From assembly GCF_003206065.1 (NCBI RefSeq), contig NZ_PZJQ01000005.1, positions 124,001-188,000 on the forward strand: a DNA stretch of 64,000 bases, written 5' to 3'. How positions within the stretch are numbered: position 1 is the stretch's first letter; every line of letters starts with the position of its first letter. A model generated the notes under the pieces. The model worked only from the letters and a program-made list of their open reading frames with translations, did not search any database and was not told the origin of the DNA. Below are positions 34,563 to 44,432 of the stretch, one piece after another. The DNA comes from Salinicola halimionae (GTDB lineage: Bacteria > Pseudomonadota > Gammaproteobacteria > Pseudomonadales > Halomonadaceae). The position numbers and the translations under genes are program-made.

Positions 34563-35948
34563 CTAGCGTTTTGATTCCTGAACGATTTCGGCGTCATAGC
34601 ACCAGCGAGTGCGGCGATATCGAAAATAGCAGACACCCAGCGAGGCCGAGCGCACCAGGGTGAAGAATAGAAACGAAAACCACAGACCATGGTTACCGTA
34701 ACCCTGGGTCAGCCACCATACTGGCAGGTAGCAGGCGATCGCCAGCCAGATGGTATCGCGCATGGCACGGCTTTCGGTGGCGCCGATGAAAACGCCGTCG
34801 AGCAGATAGCTCCACACCGCCAGGGCTGGCATGACGATCATCCACGGCAGATAGTCGGCGGCGGTGGCGCGAACTTCCGGCAGGTCGGTCAGCAGCGATA
34901 TCAGGCCATCGCCCGCCACGGCGAACAGCAGCATCGAAGCCCCCGCGACCAGCAGCGACAACTTGCCGGCGGCGCGCACGGCATCGCTGAAGTCATTCCA
35001 GTCGCGCCGACCTACAGAGCGGCCGGTGAGGGCTTCGGCGGCGTTGGCGAAGCCGTCCAGCGCGAACGAGGTGAGCATGATGAACTGCAGCAGCACGGCG
35101 TTGGCCGCTAGCACGGTGTCGCCGAAATTGGCGCCCTGGGCGATGAAGAACGCCTGTGCGAACAATAGCCCCAGCGTGCGCACGAACAGATGCTGATTGA
35201 CACGTATCAGCGCCGAGTAGCGCTCCCATGCCCACAGCGCCGGGCGTGAAAGAAAACCGCCGAGATCACGGCAGTGAACGGCAACTCGCCACAGGCCAAA
35301 GGCCAGTGCACTGTAGTCGGCAATGAGCGATGCCCAGGCCACGCCATCGCTGGCCAACCCGAAGCCGACCACGAACAGCAGATCGAGCACGATATTGACG
35401 CCGTTGGTGAGCAGCAGGATCGCCAAGGTGATTCGGGTTTTCTGCTGGCCGATGAACCAGCCCAGGATGGCATAGTTGGCGAGGACCGCTGGCGCCGAGA
35501 AGATCCGAATGTGCGCATAACTGGCGGCGAGCGACATCGCCGCTTCGCTGCCGTCCAGCAGCCACAGGCCGAGATCGATCAAGGGTTTCGACAGCACGAT
35601 CAGCGCCAGCCCGATGACCGCCGCCATCACCAGCGACTGAGCCAGCAGCAGCCGGACGGCGCTGTCGTCTTCCCGACCCATCGCCTGGGACGTCAGGCCG
35701 GTAGTGCCCATGCGAAGAAAGCCGAAGCCCCAGTAGAGAAAGCTGAAAAGTGTCGCGCCGAGCGTCACCGCCGCCAGATAGCGCGAGTCCGGCAGATGGC
35801 CGACGACCGCCGTATCCACCAGACCGAGCAACGGCACGGTGATATTGGAAAGGATGATCGGCCAGGCCAGCTTCCAGATATGGCCGGTGGTGTAGCGGCT
35901 GGTGTGATCGCTGCCTGATTCAGGCGGAAAAGTCTTGGTGCGGCCCAC
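34563..35948 (-). CDS. MATE family efflux transporter (DinF-like)
   Basis: 461-aa inner-membrane protein with twelve predicted helices. MATE features are WKLAWPIILSNITVPLLGLVDTAVVGHL at the N-terminus, GFLRMGTTGLTSQAMG and the second-half repeat NAVLLQFIMLTSFALDGFANAAEALTG. DinF-type MATE proteins export cationic drugs or metabolites driven by Na+ or H+. GTG start at 35948 with GGAGGCAAG upstream. Monocistronic. Confidence 0.88.
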   Translation of the reverse strand: MGRTKTFPPESGSDHTSRYTTGHIWKLAWPIILSNITVPLLGLVDTAVVGHLPDSRYLAAVTLGATLFSFLYWGFGFLRMGTTGLTSQAMGREDDSAVRLLLAQSLVMAAVIGLALIVLSKPLIDLGLWLLDGSEAAMSLAASYAHIRIFSAPAVLANYAILGWFIGQQKTRITLAILLLTNGVNIVLDLLFVVGFGLASDGVAWASLIADYSALAFGLWRVAVHCRDLGGFLSRPALWAWERYSALIRVNQHLFVRTLGLLFAQAFFIAQGANFGDTVLAANAVLLQFIMLTSFALDGFANAAEALTGRSVGRRDWNDFSDAVRAAGKLSLLVAGASMLLFAVAGDGLISLLTDLPEVRATAADYLPWMIVMPALAVWSYLLDGVFIGATESRAMRDTIWLAIACYLPVWWLTQGYGNHGLWFSFLFFTLVRSASLGVCYFRYRRTRWCYDAEIVQESKR

Positions 35949-36033
35949 GGGGTTTCTTGCCTCCGTTCATCGTGTTCGGGCCTAGGCCTTCGGGGATGGG
36001 AAATATCGTCCAGCAGGGCGGCACAAACAGAAG

Positions 36034-36053
36034 CGCCGCCGAGAGCGGCGGCG
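36034..36053 (-). terminator. Hairpin downstream of the coaD-ferredoxin operon
   Basis: 7-bp stem CGCCGCC/GGCGGCG with a 6-base loop, about 30 bp after the ferredoxin stop; on the minus strand it is followed by CTTCTGTTTG. Confidence 0.6.
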
Positions 36054-36083
36054 ATTCGGTGTCACGACATGCGGGAGCGAATG

Positions 36084-36843
<760 letters not shown>

Positions 36844-36913
36844 TCAAGGGACTCCGCTCAATGGACTCCGCGCTGGTCGAAGGCGTTGCTGATACGCAAT
36901 TTCGCGTCCGGTT

Positions 36914-38818
36914 TCAGTCCAGTGTACCGAAAGGATTGTCGACCTTCAGTGACACGGGGTTGGCATAACCGGGGATACGGATCGAATCGCGACCGACTTC
37001 CAGCTCAGGACCCTCCAGCACGCCTTCGCCGAAGCGATAGATGACCTCGAACTGTCCGGCGTTGGCGGCAGTTTCGTAGCGTGCGGCGGCAGCGAGCGTC
37101 TGTTCGCGGCGATGGCGCCAGTCATCCAGCGCGCGCTGGCCGTGGCGCCTAGCCAGCAGGCGCTCGGTCATCTTTGGCGAAAGCAGCAGGCCGGTGGCAT
37201 TGTTGCCACCGAACCCCTTGGCATTGATGAAGCTGCAGTCGGTTTCGAGTTCGAGGGGTTCCCGGAAGAAACGCAGCCGCTCTGCATAGACGTCATCGGC
37301 GACCGCATCGAGCGTCGGAATGCCCGGCACCCAGCCATGGGCAAACGTACCCAGCGCGCTGGCGATCTGATCGCCGGCGGCACTGCCCTGGGAGTGACCG
37401 ATGAACGCCTTGATGGCGGCGATCGGCCAGTTCTCGATGCCGTTGGCCCTGGCCACCTGATCGAAGATATGCGATTCGGTGGTGCGGTTTTTCGGCGTAC
37501 TGGTGCCATGCGCATGGATATAGCTGCGCTGGCGTACGCTCTGTTCGCCGAGGATCGACGTGGCCAGAGCGACCGACTTGCCCAGCGTAAGGTAGTTGCC
37601 GATACCGGGTGCGGAGATCGAACGCTTCCAGCCGTCGGCGTTGACGTTGACCTCCGGCACGGCGCCAAGGATCTGCGCACCGGTCTCGAGCACCAGTGAG
37701 TCGTCCATCAGCAGCACGAACTGCGACGCTTCGGCGATGGTGAACCCGCAGTTGCGCGCGAACGGCCGACAGGCCCGCTGATAATCCTCGTCGGTCAGCA
37801 GCTCGAGGGCATCCAGCGCCATCAGGCTCTGATCGTCGGCCAGCGCGCTCATGGCGCGGAAACCCTCGATGATCTCCGGCGTCACCGGCGCGTCGCTGGT
37901 GCCGACCATGACGATGCGTCGGCGCCCCTGGCGGATATCGTCGATGCCCAGACGCAGATTGTAGAGGAACGTGGCGCAGGCGCCCTGGATCGCGCCGGTG
38001 GCGCCCACGCTGCCCAGCACGTAGGCATTGAGGAAATCGGCCGGCATCTGGCCGTAACCCAACGGCATCTGCTTGGAGGTGGTGCGACTTCCGGTGACGA
38101 AGCTCTTGAGCATGCCGCCCCAACCAGCATCATCGAGCTGGCCGATGGAGTTGCCGGCGTAGACCGCGATGGCGTCCGGGTCCACCCGATCGCGCAGCGA
38201 TTCCCAGTCGAGCCCGCTCTGGCCGAGACAATCGCTGACTCCGAAAATCGCCATCGATAGACCGCGCGGATGATGGACGCTGCGATAGAAAGTGTCCGGC
38301 GCGAAACCCGCAGGCAGGCACCCCGCGGCGCGAACCAGTGCCTGGCGTCTTTCGGGCAGCAACGCATCCAGTGTGCCGGCGGGGACGCTGACCTCGACCG
38401 TCTGCTTGTCGAGTTCGCGGATCTCCCAGCCCTCGGGCAGCGGCTGTGGTAGCTGTCGCCGTGAGGTCGTGAAGCGCATCGGCTCCTTGAGCGTCAGTCG
38501 CATTTCACGGTTGCCGGGTATTCCTCCTTCCCGAAAAGCGTCGTCCTCGATACGCCGAATCAGCGTGTGCTTGAGGATGGACTCGCGATAGCGGGCGATA
38601 ACCGCCTGTTCGCTAAGCGTTTCGCCATCGGCATCGAGCCACTGACCGTTCCCTTGCGGGGTGATCAACTGCATCAAGCTGGCTAGGGCGACAAGCGTTT
38701 GCGTTTGCTCGGTTTCTGACAGAACGTCGAGAATCGTGCGGCGGTAGGCTTGGTGCCCCGAGGTTCTACCCGCGGCGTTGACGCCGCCCATACCGACGAT
38801 TACCGGTAAATGTGACAA
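36914..38818 (-). CDS. fabY: FabY-type beta-ketoacyl-ACP synthase
   Basis: 634-aa ketosynthase, the size of Pseudomonas aeruginosa FabY, which starts fatty-acid synthesis from acetyl-CoA and malonyl-ACP in place of FabH. The Cys-His-His triad is visible: Cys281 in IQGACATFLYN, His437 in YIHAHGTSTPKN and His475 in FIGHSQGSAAG, plus the C-terminal INAKGFGGNNATG loop. The extra ~190 N-terminal residues relative to FabF are typical of FabY. The start codon is TTG at 38818 with GAGGGACG upstream. No other fab gene is adjacent. Confidence 0.88.
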   Translation of the reverse strand: MSHLPVIVGMGGVNAAGRTSGHQAYRRTILDVLSETEQTQTLVALASLMQLITPQGNGQWLDADGETLSEQAVIARYRESILKHTLIRRIEDDAFREGGIPGNREMRLTLKEPMRFTTSRRQLPQPLPEGWEIRELDKQTVEVSVPAGTLDALLPERRQALVRAAGCLPAGFAPDTFYRSVHHPRGLSMAIFGVSDCLGQSGLDWESLRDRVDPDAIAVYAGNSIGQLDDAGWGGMLKSFVTGSRTTSKQMPLGYGQMPADFLNAYVLGSVGATGAIQGACATFLYNLRLGIDDIRQGRRRIVMVGTSDAPVTPEIIEGFRAMSALADDQSLMALDALELLTDEDYQRACRPFARNCGFTIAEASQFVLLMDDSLVLETGAQILGAVPEVNVNADGWKRSISAPGIGNYLTLGKSVALATSILGEQSVRQRSYIHAHGTSTPKNRTTESHIFDQVARANGIENWPIAAIKAFIGHSQGSAAGDQIASALGTFAHGWVPGIPTLDAVADDVYAERLRFFREPLELETDCSFINAKGFGGNNATGLLLSPKMTERLLARRHGQRALDDWRHRREQTLAAAARYETAANAGQFEVIYRFGEGVLEGPELEVGRDSIRIPGYANPVSLKVDNPFGTLD

Positions 38819-39253
38819 GCCACGTCCCTCGTGAACATTGGGGGCAATCGGTAAAGCATGGCATGGGGATGACGCGACTGCGATGAAAAGGCGTCTCCCG
38901 CCGAAGGCGCGCCGTCGCCGACTCCCGGTCGGTGGACGACACCCTGAACTGGCAAAGGAGAACCCTCAAAAGAGAACCTGAGCCGGCGCAAGGCAGTGGT
39001 CGCGCATGCCATCGAAGGCCGTATTGCCAGAATTGGCTGAATGTGGGCTGGGATGATACACCTGCGCGCGCGCGCCGTCATGCCGCGCAGCGTAAGCGAT
39101 CGTGCGATCTTTGCCGCGAGCGACGGCGCGGGATGAATGCCAGTGTCGGGGCGACGCGAATGCTGATGTCGAGGCTGATAGAATTCGCGATCTGTCGTTC
39201 GTCCGTAACGGTGCTCGTCATTCAACGGTCTCCATCATTCAACGGTATTCGCC
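38819..39253. other. Divergent intergenic region fabY / trmB-like gene
   Basis: 435 bp. Frames across it have no recognisable product. CATTCAACGGT occurs twice (39219-39229 and 39236-39246), 17 bp apart, just before the methyltransferase start. A GC alternation (GCGCGCGCGC, about 39064-39074) is present. No terminator or RNA gene was recognised. Confidence 0.5.
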
Positions 39254-39952
39254 ATGCAAGCATCTTCCCGCACCATCACGTCCAGCCAGTCGGGGCCGCA
39301 CCAGGACCTGGTTCGCCGCGTCGAGCGGGCTCGCGATGGCGACTGGCAACGTCCGCCGGCGGCGCACACGCGCGGCGCTTTCGAAGCGGCAGCGGAGTGG
39401 CTCGAGTATCAGAGTCGGCCGTTGATCCTCGATGCCGGCTGCGGCGTGGGCCTCTCCACGCGGCGGTTGGCGGAGCACCATCCCGATCATGCCGTGATTG
39501 GGGTGGATCGCAGCGAACAGCGGCTGGCACGAGACCATGGCACCCTGCCGGACAACGCGCTGCTGGTGCGTGCCGATCTGGTCGATTTCTGGCGGTTGGC
39601 ACTCGCCGCCGAATGGTGCCCGGCTTGGCACTATCTGCTTTACCCCAACCCGTATCCCAAAAGCACGCAGCTCAAGAAGCGCTGGCAGGGGCACCCGGTC
39701 TTTCCGGCGATAGTAGCGCTGGGTGGTCGGCTCGAACTGCGTTCCAATTGGGAGATATACGTTCGGGAGTTCGCGCTCGCGGTGAAAACGCTCTGCGGCC
39801 GCGAAGGCGAGGTTTCGCCTTTCGTGCCGGAGACGACATCCGCGACACCGTTCGAGCAGACGTTTCTGACGCCGTTCGAACAAAAATATTTCGAGAGCGG
39901 CCAGACGCTGTGGCGTTACCGCGTCGATCTGACGGCAACCGCCATCACTTGA
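39254..39952 (+). CDS. TrmB-like tRNA (guanine-N7)-methyltransferase family protein
   Basis: 232-aa SAM-dependent methyltransferase. Motif I ILDAGCGVGLSTRRL (about residues 59-73) and VIGVDRSEQRL follow the TrmB pattern. The region that is usually DPWPKKRHxKRR reads YPNPYPKSTQLKKRW, and the C-terminus has a near-duplicate TPFEQTFL/TPFEQKYF. It may be a TrmB paralogue with altered RNA specificity rather than the housekeeping m7G46 enzyme; a canonical trmB elsewhere would decide. It lies 16 bp ahead of the SMR gene. Confidence 0.78.
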   Translation: MQASSRTITSSQSGPHQDLVRRVERARDGDWQRPPAAHTRGAFEAAAEWLEYQSRPLILDAGCGVGLSTRRLAEHHPDHAVIGVDRSEQRLARDHGTLPDNALLVRADLVDFWRLALAAEWCPAWHYLLYPNPYPKSTQLKKRWQGHPVFPAIVALGGRLELRSNWEIYVREFALAVKTLCGREGEVSPFVPETTSATPFEQTFLTPFEQKYFESGQTLWRYRVDLTATAIT

Positions 39953-39968
39953 TCAGGAAGCCCGTATC

Positions 39969-40298
39969 ATGAGCTATCTGTTGCTCGCCCTGGCGATCAT
40001 CGCCGAAGTCGTGGCGACCAGCTCGCTGAAGGCATCCGCCGGCTTTACGCGGCTGCTGCCCAGCGTGATCGTGGTGCTGGGCTACGGTTTTTCGTTCTAC
40101 GCGCTGTCGCTGGTTCTCAAGTCGTTGCCGATTGGGATCACCTATGCGATCTGGGCGGGGCTCGGTATCGTGCTGGTGACGTTGATCGGCATCGTGTTCT
40201 ATGGCGAGAAGCCGGACCTGCCCGCCTATCTGGGCATGGGGCTCATTGTCGCGGGAGTCGCCGTGATTCAGGTTTTCTCGAGGTTATCGTCACATTAG
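39969..40298 (+). CDS. SMR family (EmrE-like) small multidrug transporter
   Basis: 109-aa protein with four hydrophobic helices. The essential membrane glutamate is in IIAEVVATSSLKAS (Glu14), and AYAIWAGLG-like IGITYAIWAGLGIVL carries the conserved tryptophan of EmrE/QacE. It exports quaternary cations as an antiparallel dimer with protons. ATG with CAGGAAGCC upstream, 16 bp after the trmB-like stop, so probably co-transcribed. No guanidine riboswitch fits in the short gap. Confidence 0.9.
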   Translation: MSYLLLALAIIAEVVATSSLKASAGFTRLLPSVIVVLGYGFSFYALSLVLKSLPIGITYAIWAGLGIVLVTLIGIVFYGEKPDLPAYLGMGLIVAGVAVIQVFSRLSSH

Positions 40299-40406
40299 CG
40301 TTTTTGTTCGTATTAACGTCATACCAGGCATCGCATCCGAAGGGCGTTAATTGGTACGCTCTGGATCAGTTTGGCCCTCATTTTTCTTTGGAGCGAGCAT
40401 CCCATT

Positions 40407-41855
40407 ATGCGGCGATGGCTAGGTCGTGGTTCTGTGTTTTTCGGTGCGTTGTCCCTGTCTGTCGTTTCCATCGTCGCCCAGGCGGCCGGGTTCGATCATG
40501 TCGGCCGGCTGGCCGATAAAGGCTTCGTGATCAGTGCTCAGGCCCGCCTGCTCGATAGCGGCGAAGTGCTCGGCGCCATCAACCCTGCGCAGTCATTGTC
40601 GCCGGCTTCGGTCACCAAACTTTATACGGCGGCCGCTTCGCTGGACCGCTGGGGGCCTCAGCATCGTTTCACCACCCGATTCGTTTCCTCCGGGTCGCTC
40701 GGTAGCGATGGCGTGCTTCATGGCGATCTGGTGCTCGAAGGGGGCGGTGATCCGGCCCTGACCTCGGAAGCGCTCTGGCAGTTGATCCAGAAACTGCGCG
40801 AACTCGGGGTCTCCAGCGTCGATGGCCAGTTGGTGGTCAGTCAGGCGCGCTTCGGCCCGGTGACGTGTACCACGACCGATCGCTGCGACACCCGGACCGA
40901 GGGCACCAACGCCTACGCGTCGCTGCTTTCTTCCGCCGCAATCAACTACGGCAGCTGGTGTGCCACGGTCATGCCTGGTGTCGTCGGCCAGCCGGCACGA
41001 ATCACCAGCTGTGACACGGTAGCGCCGACCATTCGCATCGAGAATGACGTGAAAACGGTCGCGGCTGGTGGCTCGGCCACGCTTTATGCCAAACGGGTCA
41101 CCGATAGCCAGGGCGATACGCTGCGCGTCAGCGGGCAGATTCCCGCCGGCAGCTATCCACGTCCGGTCTACAAGGCGAGTTCGGATCCGGCCGATCAGAC
41201 CGGCCAGACACTGCTGTCGCTGTTGCGCCAGTCCGGGATTCCGGTCAGCGGCGGTTACGCGGTCAGCCGTCAGGCGCCGCCGTCCACTGCACAGTCACTG
41301 GCCGCCGTCGAAGGCAAGCCGCTGCAGGAGCTGCTGCTGCGCACGCTCAACTACTCGAACAACTTCATGGCCGATACGCTGGCCCTGGATCTGACGTCAG
41401 GCACGCAGCAGGGGTTGCCCGATGCCGGACGAGCGCTGGAGCGTTTCGCAGCCGGCCTGCCGGGTCATGGCCCGGTAACCCTGCACAGCGGCAGCGGCTT
41501 GACGCCGGAAAACCGCGTCTCCGCGCAGAACGTCAATGCGCTGCTCGGCGCGATGTATGGTCGCGCGTCGTTATTCCCCACCTTCGTCGCGGGCATGCAG
41601 GTGCCCACCAACGGACCGATGCACTTCATTCGCCGCGGCAGTCAGACCTTTCAGGATCACGTGATGCTGAAGACGGGGACGCTCAACGAGCCGGTGACAG
41701 TGCGTGCCATTGCCGGTTATTTTCGCACCGAAAGTGGGCGCTGGGGCAGCTTCGCGGTCCTAGTCAACGGCACAGCATCGACGCCTTATCTTTCCTGGCG
41801 GGAGACGTTGCCGATGGTGTCGGACGATCTGACCGCGATGATCGAACGCCACTGA
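40407..41855 (+). CDS. dacB: D-alanyl-D-alanine carboxypeptidase/endopeptidase DacB (PBP4)
   Basis: 482-aa periplasmic penicillin-binding protein that trims peptidoglycan peptides and cross-links. A signal peptide ends in AQAA (about residue 27). Active-site motifs: SxxK in SPASVTKLYTAA, SxN in LNYSNNFMAD and KTG in MLKTGTLNEP. The insert between SxxK and SxN is large, as in class C PBPs. The start at 40407 (MRRWLGRG) gives a proper signal peptide; 40371 would add 12 odd residues. Confidence 0.92.
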   Translation: MRRWLGRGSVFFGALSLSVVSIVAQAAGFDHVGRLADKGFVISAQARLLDSGEVLGAINPAQSLSPASVTKLYTAAASLDRWGPQHRFTTRFVSSGSLGSDGVLHGDLVLEGGGDPALTSEALWQLIQKLRELGVSSVDGQLVVSQARFGPVTCTTTDRCDTRTEGTNAYASLLSSAAINYGSWCATVMPGVVGQPARITSCDTVAPTIRIENDVKTVAAGGSATLYAKRVTDSQGDTLRVSGQIPAGSYPRPVYKASSDPADQTGQTLLSLLRQSGIPVSGGYAVSRQAPPSTAQSLAAVEGKPLQELLLRTLNYSNNFMADTLALDLTSGTQQGLPDAGRALERFAAGLPGHGPVTLHSGSGLTPENRVSAQNVNALLGAMYGRASLFPTFVAGMQVPTNGPMHFIRRGSQTFQDHVMLKTGTLNEPVTVRAIAGYFRTESGRWGSFAVLVNGTASTPYLSWRETLPMVSDDLTAMIERH

Positions 41856-41978
41856 CCATTTTGCGTTCCTCGTCGCCGGTAGGTTTCCGGCGCCGAGAAG
41901 CACCGATTTCAGCGTTGTCCGCCAGAACACGCTCGCGGATGATGCGCCCATCAATGCCTTAGCTGCCGAGGTCACTGC

Positions 41979-42467
41979 ATGTCTGCACGTCTTTTGGGAA
42001 TTGCCGTTTCACTGCTGCTCGTGACGGGCTGCGCCAGCGAGTCGACGTCAGCCCCGACGTCGACGACCGAGCCACCGCCAGCCGAGATGTCGTCCTCTCA
42101 GACGCCATCAGCCAGCGAGTCGCTGACAGGTAATTACTGGAAGCTGATGACGCTCGGCGGCAGGCCGGTGGCGGTGGCGGACAACCAGCGCGAGGCGCAT
42201 CTGATCCTCGGCGCTGATGGTCGAGTTTCCGGTTCGACCGGCTGCAACCGCTTGATGGGCAGCTATACCCTGCAGGGCGATACGCTGACTTTCTCGCAGC
42301 TGGCATCGACGCGAATGGCTTGTCCGGCTGAGATGATGGCGCTGGAGCAGGCATGGCTGACGACGCTTTCCGACACCGCGCATTATTCGATCTCGGGGCA
42401 GCGATTGGTGCTCGAAGATGCCAAGAATCAGCCGCTGGCCGAGCTCAAGGTCAACGCGCTGTATTAA
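41979..42467 (+). CDS. META domain (HslJ-like) lipoprotein
   Basis: 162-aa lipoprotein: lipobox VTGC (Cys18), a Ser/Thr/Pro-rich linker to about residue 46, then one META domain starting LTGNYWKLMTLGGRPV with GSTGCNRLMGSYTL and LASTRMACPAEMMALEQ. HslJ relatives are outer-membrane lipoproteins linked to heat or novobiocin tolerance. GAGG lies upstream of the ATG. Probably monocistronic after dacB. Confidence 0.87.
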   Translation: MSARLLGIAVSLLLVTGCASESTSAPTSTTEPPPAEMSSSQTPSASESLTGNYWKLMTLGGRPVAVADNQREAHLILGADGRVSGSTGCNRLMGSYTLQGDTLTFSQLASTRMACPAEMMALEQAWLTTLSDTAHYSISGQRLVLEDAKNQPLAELKVNALY

Positions 42468-42506
42468 GAGCATCGACATCGCCATGGAATTCGTGGGAGC
42501 AGAGCC

Positions 42507-43031
42507 TTGACCCTGATCGACTGTGAGTTTGGCCGGCACGGTGGCGCCGTGCTGGAAATCTTCAACGACGCCATCCTCAACACGACGGCGCTTTACGAAT
42601 ATGAGCCACGCACCACGGCGTTCGTGGAGGGCTGGTTTCAGGCCAAGCGAGACGGCGACTACCCCGTCGTTGGTATGCTGGACGAGCACAGCGGCCACCT
42701 GATGGGCTTTGCCAGCTATGGCCCGTTTCGCCCTCATGCCGCCTACCGCTACAGCGTCGAGCATTCGGTCTACGTCGATCGAGATTTCCGCAAGCGTGGA
42801 GTGGCTCGGCAACTGATGCTGGCGCTGATCGAGCGGGCCGAGGCACAGCAGTATCACACGCTGATCGGCGGCATCGATGCTACCAACGAGCCGAGTATCG
42901 CGCTGCATGAACAGTTGGGTTTCGTCCATGCGGGCACCGTGCGCCAGGCCGCCTACAAGTTCGATCGCTGGCTCGACCTGGCGTTCTATCAGCGGATCTT
43001 GGCGACACCGAACGAGCCCCGGGCGAACTGA
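42507..43031 (+). CDS. GNAT N-acetyltransferase (Pat/MnaT-like)
   Basis: 174-aa acetyltransferase. It resembles the phosphinothricin/methionine-sulfoximine acetyltransferase group: EIFNDAILNTTALYEYEPRT at the N-terminus and acetyl-CoA loop VYVDRDFRKRGVARQLM. These enzymes acetylate small amino-acid analogues or methionine derivatives. The start is TTG at 42507, eight bases after GGGAGC. It lies 40 bp after the META gene. Confidence 0.88.
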   Translation: MTLIDCEFGRHGGAVLEIFNDAILNTTALYEYEPRTTAFVEGWFQAKRDGDYPVVGMLDEHSGHLMGFASYGPFRPHAAYRYSVEHSVYVDRDFRKRGVARQLMLALIERAEAQQYHTLIGGIDATNEPSIALHEQLGFVHAGTVRQAAYKFDRWLDLAFYQRILATPNEPRAN

Positions 43032-43034
43032 CGC

Positions 43035-43502
43035 TCAGGGCGCGTCGTCGTCCTGATTCGATGGTGTGTGCGTGGAGCCCGCGGCCTGATCGCTGTCGCT
43101 GGGGTTGCCGCTGTCGTCGTTGCCGCTACCGTCTTCAATCGCAGCGGTCGGCGTGCTGGGCAGCGCGTCGGATCCGATCGCCAGTTTATCGGCATCGGCC
43201 ATGTAGACTTCCTGACTGCTGCGCCGGAACAGGCAGAGTTCCTGGCCGGCTTGGCCGTTCATATGGTCCTGAGAATAGTGACCCTGGATCAGCAACGCCG
43301 TCATTCCGGCCTCGTCGTCGAACAGCACGGGTTCGCCTGCCGGCGCGGCGTCAGGGAACTGGCTGGCGTTCTGGCACTGCTGGATGACCGCTTGATCGTG
43401 TGCCTTCCACGCGGCATCGCTGGAGGCGGCGGCCTGACTGCTCAGCCCGAACAGCGCCGCGGCGAGATAGATCGGTGCGGGGATAGTGATGAAACGGCGC
43501 AT
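43035..43502 (-). CDS. Secreted protein of unknown function
   Basis: 155 aa. Signal peptide (MRRFITIPAPIYLAAALFGLSSQAAA), then a compact domain of about 80 residues with two cysteines (QQCQNAS and ELCLFRRS) that may form a disulfide, and an Asp/Ser/Gly-rich disordered tail. I recognise no family. The start is taken at 43502 because it opens the signal peptide and GAGGAACG lies upstream; the frame runs to 43595. Convergent with the GNAT gene, 3 bp between stops. Confidence 0.65.
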   Translation of the reverse strand: MRRFITIPAPIYLAAALFGLSSQAAASSDAAWKAHDQAVIQQCQNASQFPDAAPAGEPVLFDDEAGMTALLIQGHYSQDHMNGQAGQELCLFRRSSQEVYMADADKLAIGSDALPSTPTAAIEDGSGNDDSGNPSDSDQAAGSTHTPSNQDDDAP

Positions 43503-43632
43503 GGGGAGGCGTTCCTCGTTGCCGGTTGATAGGGCGGCGACCGTCGCTCTCAGCGTGACGGGTTCACGCTCGCGTAATCTCGTCGCATTTTTCACGGGCT
43601 ATCGTGGCCTGTCGTTGGAGTATAGACACCGT

Positions 43633-44373
43633 ATGGCACTCCCCGTTGCATTGTTGTTTCTGGCCGTGGTGTTCTCGACCTCGGTGTTATCCGGCGTTTT
43701 CGGCATGGCCGGCGGATTGGTCCTGTTGGGCTTTCTGCTTGCCTGGCTGCCTGCGGCGACGGCGATCGCGGTCCACGGCGTGATCCAGCTCACCGCCAAC
43801 GCCTCGCGGGCGTGGCTATCGCGGCGGTTCATCGCCTGGCGGATCGTCGGCATGATCGCTTGCGGCGTCTTGATCTCGGCAGCCTTGCTGACGCTGGTGC
43901 GCTATTCGCCCAGCGAGACGGTGGTATTGATCGTGCTCGGCCTGATGCCGGTGATGGTGTGGATTCCCAAACGCTGGTTTCACTTCGATGTCTCGAGGCC
44001 CGGGCATGCTGTCATGTGCGGCATCGTTTCCGGCGGTCTGACCATCGCGGTCGGGGTTTCGGGGCCGACCATCGATATCGGGTTCATCCGCACCCAGCTC
44101 GATCGACGCACCGTGGTGGCCACCAAGGCGACCATTCAGGTCATCGCGCATACGCTCAAGATTCTCTTCTACTGGCAGGCGGCGATGGCGATGGATACCG
44201 CCCAATGGGGCTGGATCGCGCTGGCGATTCCCTTTGCCTTCCTCGGAACACGCACGGGCAACCTGGTCCTGGCGAGACTGACGGACGATGGCTTCCGTTA
44301 CTGGACGCGCTGGATCGTCACCGTGGTGGGCGCTTACTACCTGATTCGCGGACTGATGAACCTGCTGGCCTGA
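43633..44373 (+). CDS. TSUP (TauE/SafE) family permease
   Basis: 246-aa inner-membrane protein with about seven hydrophobic segments. TSUP features: SVLSGVFGMAGGLVLLGFLLAWLP in the first half and the matching CGIVSGGLTIAVGVSGPTID in the second. Members export sulfite or organosulfonates or take up other small anions. The start at 43633 (MALPVALLF) is the family-like N-terminus; the frame open from 43486 is antisense to the secreted-protein gene. Substrate unknown. Confidence 0.85.
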   Translation: MALPVALLFLAVVFSTSVLSGVFGMAGGLVLLGFLLAWLPAATAIAVHGVIQLTANASRAWLSRRFIAWRIVGMIACGVLISAALLTLVRYSPSETVVLIVLGLMPVMVWIPKRWFHFDVSRPGHAVMCGIVSGGLTIAVGVSGPTIDIGFIRTQLDRRTVVATKATIQVIAHTLKILFYWQAAMAMDTAQWGWIALAIPFAFLGTRTGNLVLARLTDDGFRYWTRWIVTVVGAYYLIRGLMNLLA

Positions 44374-44399
44374 CCACCGCTCAATCGCCAGGCTGTTAA

Positions 44400-44431
44400 G
44401 TCCCTAGGTCTTCGAGTCCTTAGGTCTTCGC
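44400..44431. repeat. 16-bp tandem duplication after the TSUP gene
   Basis: GTCCCTAGGTCTTCGA followed directly by GTCCTTAGGTCTTCGC, in the gap between the convergent TSUP and AraC genes. Confidence 0.88.
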
Positions 44432-44432
44432 G

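Noticed and set aside
33089-34690. 533-codon minus-strand frame overlapping atoE
   Set aside because: Arginine/alanine-rich shadow of the atoE gene in another frame; no family features.
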